Source: DATCSE01 sp036568605 (GTDB taxonomy: Bacteria; Pseudomonadota; Gammaproteobacteria; Burkholderiales; Burkholderiaceae_C). From it: DNA of 23,791 bases. Shown here one piece after another: positions 6,901 through 14,720 of this stretch. The notes under the pieces are model-generated. The model was not told where the DNA came from. It saw only the letters and a list, made by a program, of their open reading frames with translations, and ran no database searches. Numbering within the stretch: position 1 is the first letter of the stretch; each line of letters starts with the position of its first letter. The position numbers and the translations under genes were made by a program. The stretch is taken from contig DATCSE010000405.1 of assembly GCA_036568605.1 (NCBI GenBank), forward strand, positions 1 through 23,791. Reading direction: 5' to 3'.

Positions 6901-8271
6901 TCAACCCGCATGACGCATCAGCAGGATGTAGACCACGAAGGCCGCATCCAGGCTCAGCAGCACCGGCGTGAGCAGGTGCCGGCGCCCCAGCGCGGCCGCG
7001 ATCAGCGTGTAGGAGAACAAGCCCGCGGCCATGCCGAGCATCAGGTCGGTGGTCACGGCGGTCACCATCAAGGTCAGCAGCGGCGGCATGCTGGTCTGCG
7101 CCGATGTGGCATCCAGATCGCGCAAGTCCTCGAGCATCAGCAGCCCGACCAGCACCAGTGCGGGCGCGGTGGCCTGCGGCGGCACGATCGCGATCAGCGG
7201 CCACGCAAACCAGGCAAGCCCGAACAGCACGGCGACGGTCAGCCCGGTCAGCCCGGTGCGCCCGCCGGCCTCGATGCCGGCCGCCGACTCGACATAGGCC
7301 ACCACCGTCGACGTGCCGGCGGCCGCGCCGATGACGCTGGCCAGGCCGTCGGCCGCGTACGCCCGGCGCGCGTTCGGGATGTCGCCCTCGGGCGTCATCA
7401 TCTTGCCGCGCCGGGTCACGCCCACCAGCGTGGCCGTGGCCGAGAAGAAGTCCGAAATGAAGAAGTACAGCGTGATCGGCAGCACCACGAAGAACTTGGA
7501 TGCGAACTCGTGGAAGTCGAAGGCGAAGATCAGCTCGCCGGGCCAGCGCGGCCAGTCCAGCCACTGCTGCGGCATCGGCGTGACCGGCTTGCCGTTCGCG
7601 CCGGTGACGCCCAGGCCGATCAGCGTGACCGCGACGATCGAGATCAGCAGTGCCGCCGGGATGCGCCTGGCAACCAGCATCAAGGTGGCGAACACGCCGC
7701 CCAGCGTGAGCAGCACGGCCGGGTCGCTCAGATCGCCGAAGGCCGGCGCGCCGTGGCGATCGATGACCAGACCGCCGTTCTTCATGCCGAGGTAGGCCAC
7801 GAAGAACCCGATCGCGCACTGGATGCCGAGCCGGATCGGCGGCGGCAGGCCGATGACGATCTTTTCGCGCCAGCGCGATACGCTCAGGCCGAGCATCAGG
7901 AGCGCGCCGATCAGCACCATCGTGAAAGCGGTCCGATACGACACACCCAGCTGCAGCACGACCACCTGGGCAAAGATGATGTTGGAGCCCATGCCGGGCG
8001 CCAGCGCAATCGGCAGCCTGGCCCACAGCGCCATCAGCAGCGTGCCGATCGCCGAGGCGATGATCGTGGTCGCGATCAGCGCGTGGCGGTCCATGCCGGC
8101 GGCCGACAGGATCAGCGGGTTGACGGCGATGATGTAGCTCATGGCGCCGAAGGTCGTGAGCCCGGCGAGCAGCTCGCGCGCCACGGTGGAGCCGTGCGCG
8201 CGCACGCCGAAGTAGCGGCCCAGGCGGCTTTCGGAAGCCGGCGTCGTCATCGAATCGTCCAGTGCAGCCAT
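6901..8271 (-). CDS. NCS2-family purine base permease (AzgA/PbuG-like)
   Basis: This 456-residue polytopic inner-membrane protein matches the AzgA/PbuG group that imports adenine, guanine and hypoxanthine with protons. The typical N-terminal block is present: RYFGVRAHGST, then LAGLTTFGAMSYIIAVNP, then a further helix pair with ALAPGMGSN. The substrate-region motif GTSTVVAYVESAAGIEAGG is followed by RTGLTGLT. About 12 or more hydrophobic segments can be counted. The ATG at 8271 has GAGG 8 bases upstream and lies 20 bases after the stop of the TonB receptor gene, so the two are probably one operon. In context it would carry the base freed by the exported nucleoside hydrolase, or a related compound. 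Confidence 0.9.
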   Translation of the reverse strand: MAALDDSMTTPASESRLGRYFGVRAHGSTVARELLAGLTTFGAMSYIIAVNPLILSAAGMDRHALIATTIIASAIGTLLMALWARLPIALAPGMGSNIIFAQVVVLQLGVSYRTAFTMVLIGALLMLGLSVSRWREKIVIGLPPPIRLGIQCAIGFFVAYLGMKNGGLVIDRHGAPAFGDLSDPAVLLTLGGVFATLMLVARRIPAALLISIVAVTLIGLGVTGANGKPVTPMPQQWLDWPRWPGELIFAFDFHEFASKFFVVLPITLYFFISDFFSATATLVGVTRRGKMMTPEGDIPNARRAYAADGLASVIGAAAGTSTVVAYVESAAGIEAGGRTGLTGLTVAVLFGLAWFAWPLIAIVPPQATAPALVLVGLLMLEDLRDLDATSAQTSMPPLLTLMVTAVTTDLMLGMAAGLFSYTLIAAALGRRHLLTPVLLSLDAAFVVYILLMRHAG

Positions 8272-8291
8272 GGCGGTTGCCTCATTGCCGT

Positions 8292-10547
8292 TCAGAAGTT
8301 GGCACGGAACTGCACGCCCAGGGTGCGGGTGTTGTAGTCGTTCACGAACCCGGTCAGGTTGTTGAAGTCCAGCCCGCCGACCAGCTGCACGCGATTCGTG
8401 ATGTTGCGACCGAAGACAGAAGCTTCGTATCGGCCGTTGCCCCAGTTGTAGCCCAGCCGCAGGCCACCGATCAGCAAGCCCTTGCCCCGGTACTCGGCCG
8501 ACTCGTACAGGGAGAAGTTGACCTCGCTGCGATAGGCCCAGTCGGTGAACGCGAACAGCTCGCCATCGCCGAACGGCACGCCGTAGCGCGCGGTGAAGTT
8601 GGCAACCCACTTGGGCGCCTGCGGCAGCGGGTTGCCGTCGATCAGCGCCGTTCCCGCGACCGGCCCGCTCGGATCCAGCACGGTGCAGCCGCGGCAGGTG
8701 ACGACCGCGAGGTTCGGATCGCGGATCGCAGTGAAGTTGTGGCTGCCGCCCAGCGTGACCAGCAGACGTTCGCTCAGGTAGGCCTGCAAGTCGAACTCGG
8801 CGCCGCGTCCGTCGGTCTTCTTCGCATTGACCAGCACCGTCGCGTTGTCGGTGCCGCCGACGGCGCTGAGCTGCTGGTCCTTGACGGTGTACTGGTACAC
8901 ACCGAAGCTGAGGCGAGCGCGCTTGTCGAACAGATCCGACTTGAAGCCGGCTTCATACGACATGACGGTCTCGGGCTTCGCGATCGACTGATAGTTGAAC
9001 TGCGCGGCCGGCTGGATCGTCGTCCCGCGAAAGCCGGTGGCCACGCGTGCATACAGGTTCGTGTCCCCGGTCAGCTTGTAGAGGGCGCTCAGGTCCCAGT
9101 TGATCTTGGAGTCGGTCGGTGCCGCGGTCAGGCCGCGGGATGTGTCGATGTCGGAGCCACCCGACGGCAGGTTGTTCGGATCGGTAGCGAAGTCCTTGTG
9201 ATCATGCGTATAGCGCAGCCCGGCCCGCAGGTCGAGGCGGTCGTTCAGCGCGTACTTGACCGAGCCGAAAGCGGCCCAGGCGGTGTTCTTCTGGTGCGAG
9301 ACGATCAGGCTCGAGAGCGAGCCGCCGGCCAGCGTGTCGTAGCTGTAGCTGTTGACCTGGTACTTCTCGTCGAAGTAGTAGAGGCCCGCCTGCCAGCCCA
9401 GCGGGCCGGGCCGGTTCGACTCCACTCGCAATTCCTGCGTGAACTGATGGTGCCCCGAAGTCCCGTCGGCCGACTCGACCGGGAACGGGATCAGGCCCGG
9501 CCCCGACGGCGGGGCGAACACGGCACCATAACCACCGTCGATGTCGCCACGGCTGAACACATGCACTTTCTCGAGTGCCGTGATCGAATGCAGGATCACC
9601 GGCCCCAGGTTCCAGCGCAGGCGCAGATTGCTGCCGTAGGTCTCCAGGCGCTGGCCATTCTGCCCGTCGGTCTCGACCGAGCCGACATCGAAGTTGGGCG
9701 CGAGGTCGTTCGTTCCTTTCTGGATGATGTTGGCCCGGAACAGCGAGGCGCTGCCGCTCATCGCTCGGGCGTGCAGGTTGGCCAGTGCACTGAAATCACG
9801 GCTCGGCTGGTACAGCAGCTGGAAGCGCGCCGCCTTGTCGTTGTAGCCGCCATACTGGTCGGCCTCGCCGGTATGGGCATTGGATATCCAGTCGTCGCGA
9901 TGCTGGTCCAGCAGCGACACCCGCATGGCCCAGTCCGCGTTGAGCGGCACGTTCAGCGCACCTTCGGCCCCGGCGGTGTTGTGCGTCCCTTCGGACAGGC
10001 TCAGATAGCCGCCGAACTCGCGGCCGGGCCGGACCGAATCGAATTTCACGACGCCGGCCGGCGTGTTGCGGCCGAACAGCGAACCCTGCGGCCCGCGCAG
10101 CACCTCGATGCGCTCGATGTCGAAGGCCGGAAAACCCTTGAGCACGGGGCTCTCCTGCACCACGTCGTCGTACACCAGCGAGACCGGCTGCGACGCGTTC
10201 TGATGAAAGTCGACATTGCCGTAGCCGCGGATATAGAAGCGCGGATAGGCCCGGCCGAACGACGATTCGACGCCCAGGCTGGGCGCGCGGCCCGTCAGCA
10301 TCTGCATGTCCTGCCCGCCGGCATTCATCGCATCGATGATGTCGCCGCTCAACGTGGAGGCCGATACCGGCACGTTCTTGATGTTCTCTTCCCGGCGCTC
10401 GGCCGTGATGGTCACGGCCTGCAGCTGCAGCGGCGGCGCCGAGGATGGATTCGCGGGGGCCGCGACGTCCTGCGCCGACGCAACGGTCGAGCAGAAGACG
10501 CCGGCCATGAGCACACCGCGGCGCGGAGAAGAAAAGATCGAATCCAT
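8292..10547 (-). CDS. TonB-dependent outer-membrane receptor (first)
   Basis: The 751-residue protein starts at the ATG at 10547, which has GAGGG seven bases upstream; upstream in-frame starts run into the promoter region. A signal peptide ends at about residue 25 (VASA|QD). A TonB-box-like segment LQAVTIT (42-48) leads into the plug, with the classic ERIEVLRGPQGSLFGR (145-160). A 22-strand barrel follows, ending in a terminal phenylalanine (FRANF) as expected for outer-membrane insertion. It is of the type often annotated for siderophore or vitamin uptake, but linkage to purine permease and nucleoside hydrolase genes suggests a nucleoside-like or nucleotide-like ligand. It is the first gene of the leftward unit; candidate operators at 10624 and 10735 lie upstream. 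Confidence 0.92.
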   Translation of the reverse strand: MDSIFSSPRRGVLMAGVFCSTVASAQDVAAPANPSSAPPLQLQAVTITAERREENIKNVPVSASTLSGDIIDAMNAGGQDMQMLTGRAPSLGVESSFGRAYPRFYIRGYGNVDFHQNASQPVSLVYDDVVQESPVLKGFPAFDIERIEVLRGPQGSLFGRNTPAGVVKFDSVRPGREFGGYLSLSEGTHNTAGAEGALNVPLNADWAMRVSLLDQHRDDWISNAHTGEADQYGGYNDKAARFQLLYQPSRDFSALANLHARAMSGSASLFRANIIQKGTNDLAPNFDVGSVETDGQNGQRLETYGSNLRLRWNLGPVILHSITALEKVHVFSRGDIDGGYGAVFAPPSGPGLIPFPVESADGTSGHHQFTQELRVESNRPGPLGWQAGLYYFDEKYQVNSYSYDTLAGGSLSSLIVSHQKNTAWAAFGSVKYALNDRLDLRAGLRYTHDHKDFATDPNNLPSGGSDIDTSRGLTAAPTDSKINWDLSALYKLTGDTNLYARVATGFRGTTIQPAAQFNYQSIAKPETVMSYEAGFKSDLFDKRARLSFGVYQYTVKDQQLSAVGGTDNATVLVNAKKTDGRGAEFDLQAYLSERLLVTLGGSHNFTAIRDPNLAVVTCRGCTVLDPSGPVAGTALIDGNPLPQAPKWVANFTARYGVPFGDGELFAFTDWAYRSEVNFSLYESAEYRGKGLLIGGLRLGYNWGNGRYEASVFGRNITNRVQLVGGLDFNNLTGFVNDYNTRTLGVQFRANF

Positions 10548-10623
10548 GAGCAGCCCTCGTCGACTGGAGTACGGTGCGTGCGACGTGCCGCACCGGCAAG
10601 GCCTTTGCAAACACCGTGCCACT

Positions 10624-10633
10624 GGTACGGTCC
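10624..10633. promoter_or_regulatory. Weak candidate GntR box (GGTACGGTCC) at the TonB receptor promoter
   Basis: GGTACGGTCC sits in the context CTGG...CCAG and touches the -10 candidate TATACT (minus strand, 10634-10639). It matches the palindrome GGTACGTACC at 8 of 10 positions. The same ten bases occur by chance inside the TrpF-like gene (4654-4663), so this box is less convincing than the others. The position next to the -10 is right for repression. Confidence 0.3.
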
Positions 10634-10734
10634 AGTATATATGATGCAGGATCGCATCCGACGAACTTGACGAGGCCCGCCAGACTCGACATGGTGCGCC
10701 GCGCCCCGACCTAGAGCGGAGATCGCTCCACTCT

Positions 10735-10744
10735 GGTACGTACC
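10735..10744. promoter_or_regulatory. Candidate GntR operator, perfect palindrome GGTACGTACC
   Basis: This is one of two exact copies in the window; the other is at 12079. It lies between the divergent TonB receptor and nucleoside hydrolase genes and could serve both. A 10-base exact match is expected about 0.02 times in a window of this size under equal base use (a rough estimate), so two copies, both in intergenic DNA of one pathway, are unlikely by chance. Confidence 0.65.
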
Positions 10745-10856
10745 TATTCAAAGAAACCACCCACGCAAAGCGGCGCCGCCACGGCCGGACCCGGCACGGC
10801 ACTTGCGCCGCCTGGCCCCCCCACCCAACCACCTAACCACGACCAGGCAACCCGCC

Positions 10857-11987
10857 ATGCATCAACTTCACACACAGCGGCGCACATTGCGCTGGATCAC
10901 TTTGCTCGGCCTGTCGATCTGTCTCCTGTGTACTGGCGTGGCGCAGGCAGCAGAAGCGCGCCGCAAGGTCATCGTCGACCAGGACACCTTCGGTCCCGGC
11001 GGATCCAACATGCAGGCCGTGCTGATGCTGTTGCAGTCCTCCGATGTCGACGTGCTGGGCATCACCGTGACCAGCGGAGACGGCTGGCGCGACGAAGAGG
11101 TGTCCGCCGTGCTGCGCCTGCTGGAGGTTGCACAACGACCGGAGGTGCCGGTCTATGCCGGCGCGGTCTACCCGCTGGTCAACAGCCAAGCGCGGACCAA
11201 GGCCTGGGAGCGCCGTTACGGCCCGCTGGTCTACAAGGGCGCATGGACCGAACGCGCGGCCGACGCCGGCTCGGTCCAGCGACCCGCCTATCACGCCGAT
11301 CCGTATCTCGTGCCGCCCTCGCCGGCCGGCACGCCGCGGCTGCAAGCGCGCAGCGAAAGCGCTGCCGCCTTCATGGCCCGCACCGTGCGCGAGTTCCCCG
11401 GCGAAGTGACGATCTGGTGCGGCGGGCCGTTGACCAACGTGGCGCTGGCCGCCCGGCTGGACCCGCAGTTCGCCTCGCTCGCCAAGGAGCTGGTGTTCAT
11501 GGGCGGGAGCTTCAACCCGGTCCCGGCCAACAACGCGTTCGCGGACGAATACATCCACTCGCCGCGGCGCGAGTTCAACATGCGCTGGGATCCGGAGGCC
11601 GCATCGCTGGTGCTGCACGAGCCATGGCGCAGGATCACCCAGGTGCCGGTCGATCCGACCACCAGGACGATGTTCAGCCCGTCCTTGTATGCCGAGATCG
11701 GACGCGGCACGGCGCCCTTCGCCGCTTATGTCGTCGCCCACGGCCAGGGCTTTCCGATGTGGGACGAGCTCGCGGCCGCGGCGTGGCTGGACCCCACCCT
11801 GGTGACCCGCCGGCAAACGCTGCTGGTGGACGTGGAGACCGGCGACGGCGCGGCCTATGGCGACACGCTCAGCTGGCCGCCGGGCAGCGGCCCGGGATTG
11901 GGCGAGCGGCCGGTCGAGGTCGTGCGGGACATCGACCTCGAGCGCTTCGAGCGTCTGACCGTGCGGCTGCTGAGCCAGCGGAGATAG
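10857..11987 (+). CDS. Exported nucleoside hydrolase (IUNH family, divergent subgroup)
   Basis: The protein has 376 residues, with a signal peptide (TQRRTLRW, then a hydrophobic core, cleavage near GVAQA|AE at residue 31), so it acts in the periplasm or on the cell surface. It belongs to the inosine-uridine nucleoside hydrolase fold, which splits nucleosides into base and ribose: VDQD (40-43), CGGPLTNVALAA (188-199) and FNMRWDPEAA (240-249) match family blocks. The usual calcium-binding DxDxGxDD motif is altered: after VDQDTFGPG the two Asp are replaced by S50-N51. This could be a subgroup trait rather than inactivation. The start is the ATG at 10857; an upstream in-frame start would spoil the signal peptide. 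An operator-like box lies 112 bases upstream. Confidence 0.85.
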   Translation: MHQLHTQRRTLRWITLLGLSICLLCTGVAQAAEARRKVIVDQDTFGPGGSNMQAVLMLLQSSDVDVLGITVTSGDGWRDEEVSAVLRLLEVAQRPEVPVYAGAVYPLVNSQARTKAWERRYGPLVYKGAWTERAADAGSVQRPAYHADPYLVPPSPAGTPRLQARSESAAAFMARTVREFPGEVTIWCGGPLTNVALAARLDPQFASLAKELVFMGGSFNPVPANNAFADEYIHSPRREFNMRWDPEAASLVLHEPWRRITQVPVDPTTRTMFSPSLYAEIGRGTAPFAAYVVAHGQGFPMWDELAAAAWLDPTLVTRRQTLLVDVETGDGAAYGDTLSWPPGSGPGLGERPVEVVRDIDLERFERLTVRLLSQRR

Positions 11988-12078
11988 CGCCGGACGCGCG
12001 CACTGCCCTGACAGAAAACGGAGGAAGTCCCGGCCGTTGACGACGTTCGGCATGGGGATTGCTTGTTGTCTCATATGT

Positions 12079-12088
12079 GGTACGTACC
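12079..12088. promoter_or_regulatory. Candidate GntR operator, perfect palindrome GGTACGTACC (second copy)
   Basis: It is identical to the box at 10735-10744, and the surrounding bases agree too (TGGTACGTACCT in both). It lies 140 bases before the second TonB receptor gene, upstream of the promoter candidate there. Confidence 0.65.
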
Positions 12089-12165
12089 TGTGTTCACTGG
12101 CATCGCAACATGATGTCATGATCCAGTAGTGACGAGTTGAGATCATCGACTTCTATCGAGATACC

Positions 12166-12175
12166 GGTACGGACC
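12166..12175. promoter_or_regulatory. Candidate GntR operator GGTACGGACC at the second TonB receptor promoter
   Basis: It has one mismatch to GGTACGTACC. It immediately follows the -10 candidate GATACC, a placement that would block transcription of the receptor and the coupled lipoprotein gene. Together with the box at 12079 it could allow cooperative or looped binding. Confidence 0.55.
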
Positions 12176-12227
12176 ACCTATCTCGAAGCGATCACCCCTC
12201 CCAACTCCGTCAACCTGAGGAATTCCC

Positions 12228-14720
12228 ATGCGCAACACCGCTCAACTTTGGGCAGCCGGGTCCGTCATTGCCCTGCACGTCGGCCACGCGGCCGCGCAGA
12301 GCGTGCCGCCTGCCGCCGCGGCCTCCGAACCCGAGACGACGGCGCCTCGGCAACTGGACGCCGTGGTCATCACCGGATCCTTGCTCGGCAAGGGCGAGGC
12401 GCGTGCGAACAGCGTGGTCGATCGCGCGACGATCCGGGAACAGCCTGCCGGCCTCGATCCGTTGAAGGTGGTCAACCGCGTGGTCGGCTTGCAGGTCAGC
12501 TCCGGCGATGCGCTGGGCGGAAGTTTCTCGATGCGCCTGTCGATGCGCGGGCTCAACAAGGAGCAGATCGGCGTGTCGGTCGACGGCATTCCGAACGGGT
12601 CCACGCTCTCCAACGGCGGCACGATGCCGAACCGGTTGCTGGAGCCGGCCAATCTGCAGCGCATCGACGTCTCTCAGACGGCCGGCGAGATCGGTACGCC
12701 GTCGAACCAGGCACTCGGCGGCTTCATCGACTTCAAGACTCGTGACCCGAGCCGCACGCCGGGCGGCGAGGTTGAGTTCTCGCTGGGCAATTACGGCTAC
12801 CACCGCGAGTTCTTCCGCTATGACACCGGCGAGTTCGGCAGCGGCACGCGCGCCTATGTCGATGCCTCCCAATCGACCGTGCGTACCTGGCCCAACGACC
12901 AGTCGGGCCGCAGCGAACGCAAGCACGCCGACCTGCGCGTGCTGCAGGACCTGGGCGGCGGCAACTCGCTGCGGGCCACGGTCAGCTACAACGACCTGAA
13001 CGACAACGACTACGGCGCCGTGGCCCTGCGCGCGATCAGCGCGCCGTACTACCTGGCCAACTTCGAAAACACACCGGATTCGGACGGACTGACCGACCAG
13101 TGGACAGGCAACCCCGCGATCGACCAGAACAACCGCCGGACGCGGGGCATCGGCAGCCGCGAATGGTTCGCCCACCTGGACGGCACCGTCCACTTCGGCG
13201 ATACCGGCAAGCTCACGGCCAGCCCGTACTACCACCACCAGGAGGGCGAGGGCTGGTTCTACGTGCCGTACAAGCAGGTACCGGCGAACGGCGTCGTCTA
13301 CAGCTCGGTGGCAGAGGGGGGCAAGCCGGTGGCGACGGCGCAGGAGTGTTTCGCCAACCAGTACGCTCGCGATGCGAACGGCGCGCTGATCCCGGTCTCC
13401 TCGGTGACCTACCCCGCAGGGGTCACGGCAGCGAGCCTGAGCGCCGCGGGCTGCCCCGCTGCCGCGAAGTACGCGATGAACCCGCGGGCGCAATGGGGGC
13501 CGCGCGAGGCCTCGCGCCGGCTCGGCGGCTACGAGATGAGCCGCATGGGGACCCTCGCCGAAGTCAGCGCGACCATCGCCGAGGTGCATGACCTGCGCGC
13601 AGGCGGCTGGTACGAGCACATCAACCGCGAGAAGACCCGCAACTGGTACCTCGCGACCGATCCCACCGTGGACTACGCCTACGTCGACAGTGCGCTGTAT
13701 TCGATCACGCAGGATCGGCACTACCGCTCCAACTCGGCGATGGTCTACCTGCAGGATCGCATGCACCTGCTCGGCGACAAGCTCGAGCTCGACGTGGGCG
13801 TCACCTACCAGCGCTTCGCCGAGACCTACCGTTCGCCCGTGGAGTTCGCCGGTGAGCGCGCCCTGACCGTCTCGTCGAACCTGCTGCCCAAGCTTGGCGC
13901 GCTGTACCGGTTGAGCGACCAGCTGGAGGTATTCGCCAGCGCGGCGAAGAATTTCAGCGCCATCCCGGACTCGGTCTTCGAAGGCACCAGCGCGATCGAT
14001 GCCAAGACGGGCATCAAGCCGGAGACATCGACGAACATCGACGCCGGCGTGCGCTGGACATCCGGCAAGACCGGCTTGTCCGTGCAGGTCTACTCGATCG
14101 ATTACCGCGACCGCATTTCCATCCAGAACGGCAATCCGAACGGCGACATCTTCTCGCGCGACGCGACCACCACCTTCCTGAACCAGGGTGGGATCAGCTC
14201 ACGCGGCATCGAGCTCACCGGCGAGACCACGGTGGGGCGGTTCTCGTTCTACGGCAACTACGCCTACAACGATGCGCACTACACCCGCGACACGCCGGCC
14301 GAAGGCATCGCCGCGGGCGACCGCGTGCTGGGCGCGCCGCACCACTCCGCGTTCGCCGAGGTGACCTGGCGGCCGACCGACCCGATGCGGTTGACCACGA
14401 ACGTCAAGTACGTCAGCAAGGCAGCCGGCACTTATCACGACGTGCCGAACAACGGCACGATCAAGGGCGGTCCCAGCACCTATCCGCAGGAGTTCATGCC
14501 TGCGTATGCATTGGTGGGCGTGTCGGCAGCCTACAAGTTCGGACCCACGTTCAACCTGCTGAAGGGCGTCGAGCTCGCGATGAACGTCGACAACCTCTTC
14601 AACAAGCGCTACCTCGGCGGACTGGGTGCCGAGCTGACGACCTCCAACCCGCTGACGACGGGACGCTACTTCCTGGGCAGCCCGCGTACCTTCTTCGTGA
14701 CGCTGCGGGCGCAGATCTAA
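12228..14720 (+). CDS. TonB-dependent outer-membrane receptor (second)
   Basis: The protein has 830 residues. A signal peptide ends near HAAA|QS (residue 23), followed by an Ala/Pro/Glu linker, a TonB-box-like LDAVVIT (43-49), a plug domain (about 60-175, with RLSMRGLNKEQIGVSVDGIP) and a large barrel with long loops ending in FFVTLRAQI. It differs clearly from the first receptor in plug sequence and size, so the locus has two distinct gates rather than a duplication. GAGGA precedes the ATG. Its stop overlaps the ATG of the phytase-like lipoprotein gene (TAATG), so the two proteins are made together and may act as a surface pair. Two GntR-type boxes lie upstream. The substrate is not readable; nucleoside- or nucleotide-like by context. 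Confidence 0.92.
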   Translation: MRNTAQLWAAGSVIALHVGHAAAQSVPPAAAASEPETTAPRQLDAVVITGSLLGKGEARANSVVDRATIREQPAGLDPLKVVNRVVGLQVSSGDALGGSFSMRLSMRGLNKEQIGVSVDGIPNGSTLSNGGTMPNRLLEPANLQRIDVSQTAGEIGTPSNQALGGFIDFKTRDPSRTPGGEVEFSLGNYGYHREFFRYDTGEFGSGTRAYVDASQSTVRTWPNDQSGRSERKHADLRVLQDLGGGNSLRATVSYNDLNDNDYGAVALRAISAPYYLANFENTPDSDGLTDQWTGNPAIDQNNRRTRGIGSREWFAHLDGTVHFGDTGKLTASPYYHHQEGEGWFYVPYKQVPANGVVYSSVAEGGKPVATAQECFANQYARDANGALIPVSSVTYPAGVTAASLSAAGCPAAAKYAMNPRAQWGPREASRRLGGYEMSRMGTLAEVSATIAEVHDLRAGGWYEHINREKTRNWYLATDPTVDYAYVDSALYSITQDRHYRSNSAMVYLQDRMHLLGDKLELDVGVTYQRFAETYRSPVEFAGERALTVSSNLLPKLGALYRLSDQLEVFASAAKNFSAIPDSVFEGTSAIDAKTGIKPETSTNIDAGVRWTSGKTGLSVQVYSIDYRDRISIQNGNPNGDIFSRDATTTFLNQGGISSRGIELTGETTVGRFSFYGNYAYNDAHYTRDTPAEGIAAGDRVLGAPHHSAFAEVTWRPTDPMRLTTNVKYVSKAAGTYHDVPNNGTIKGGPSTYPQEFMPAYALVGVSAAYKFGPTFNLLKGVELAMNVDNLFNKRYLGGLGAELTTSNPLTTGRYFLGSPRTFFVTLRAQI

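Larger units (their letters stand above)
10548..10856. promoter_or_regulatory. Divergent promoter region, TonB receptor / nucleoside hydrolase
   Basis: This 309-bp gap carries no gene. Leftward, TATACT (10634-10639, minus strand) is a good -10 candidate without a clear -35; it touches the imperfect box GGTACGGTCC. Rightward, the perfect palindrome GGTACGTACC (10735-10744) lies 112 bases before the nucleoside hydrolase ATG; no strong -35/-10 was found for that direction. The stretch just before the nucleoside hydrolase start (10800-10856) is C-rich and poor in G, suggesting a little-structured leader. Confidence 0.55.
11988..12227. promoter_or_regulatory. Intergenic region before second TonB receptor
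   Basis: These 240 bases hold no gene and no clear terminator for the nucleoside hydrolase gene. They carry two boxes of the GntR palindrome type (12079-12088 and 12166-12175, 87 bp apart). A promoter candidate is TTGAGA (12137-12142) with GATACC (12160-12165) at 17-bp spacing, so the second box would cover the -10/+1 region. A small palindrome CATGA-TG-TCATG lies at 12109-12120. GAGGA before the ATG at 12228 is the ribosome-binding site. Confidence 0.5.

Noticed and set aside
8262..10670. Long plus-strand open frame (802 codons) opposite the first TonB receptor
   Set aside because: It is rich in Arg, Val, Gln and Asp repeats typical of antisense GC-rich frames; the minus strand has signal peptide, plug and barrel.
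12210..13766. Antisense open frame across the second TonB receptor gene
   Set aside because: It has no recognisable domain, and the plus strand is clearly the receptor with ribosome-binding site and signal peptide.
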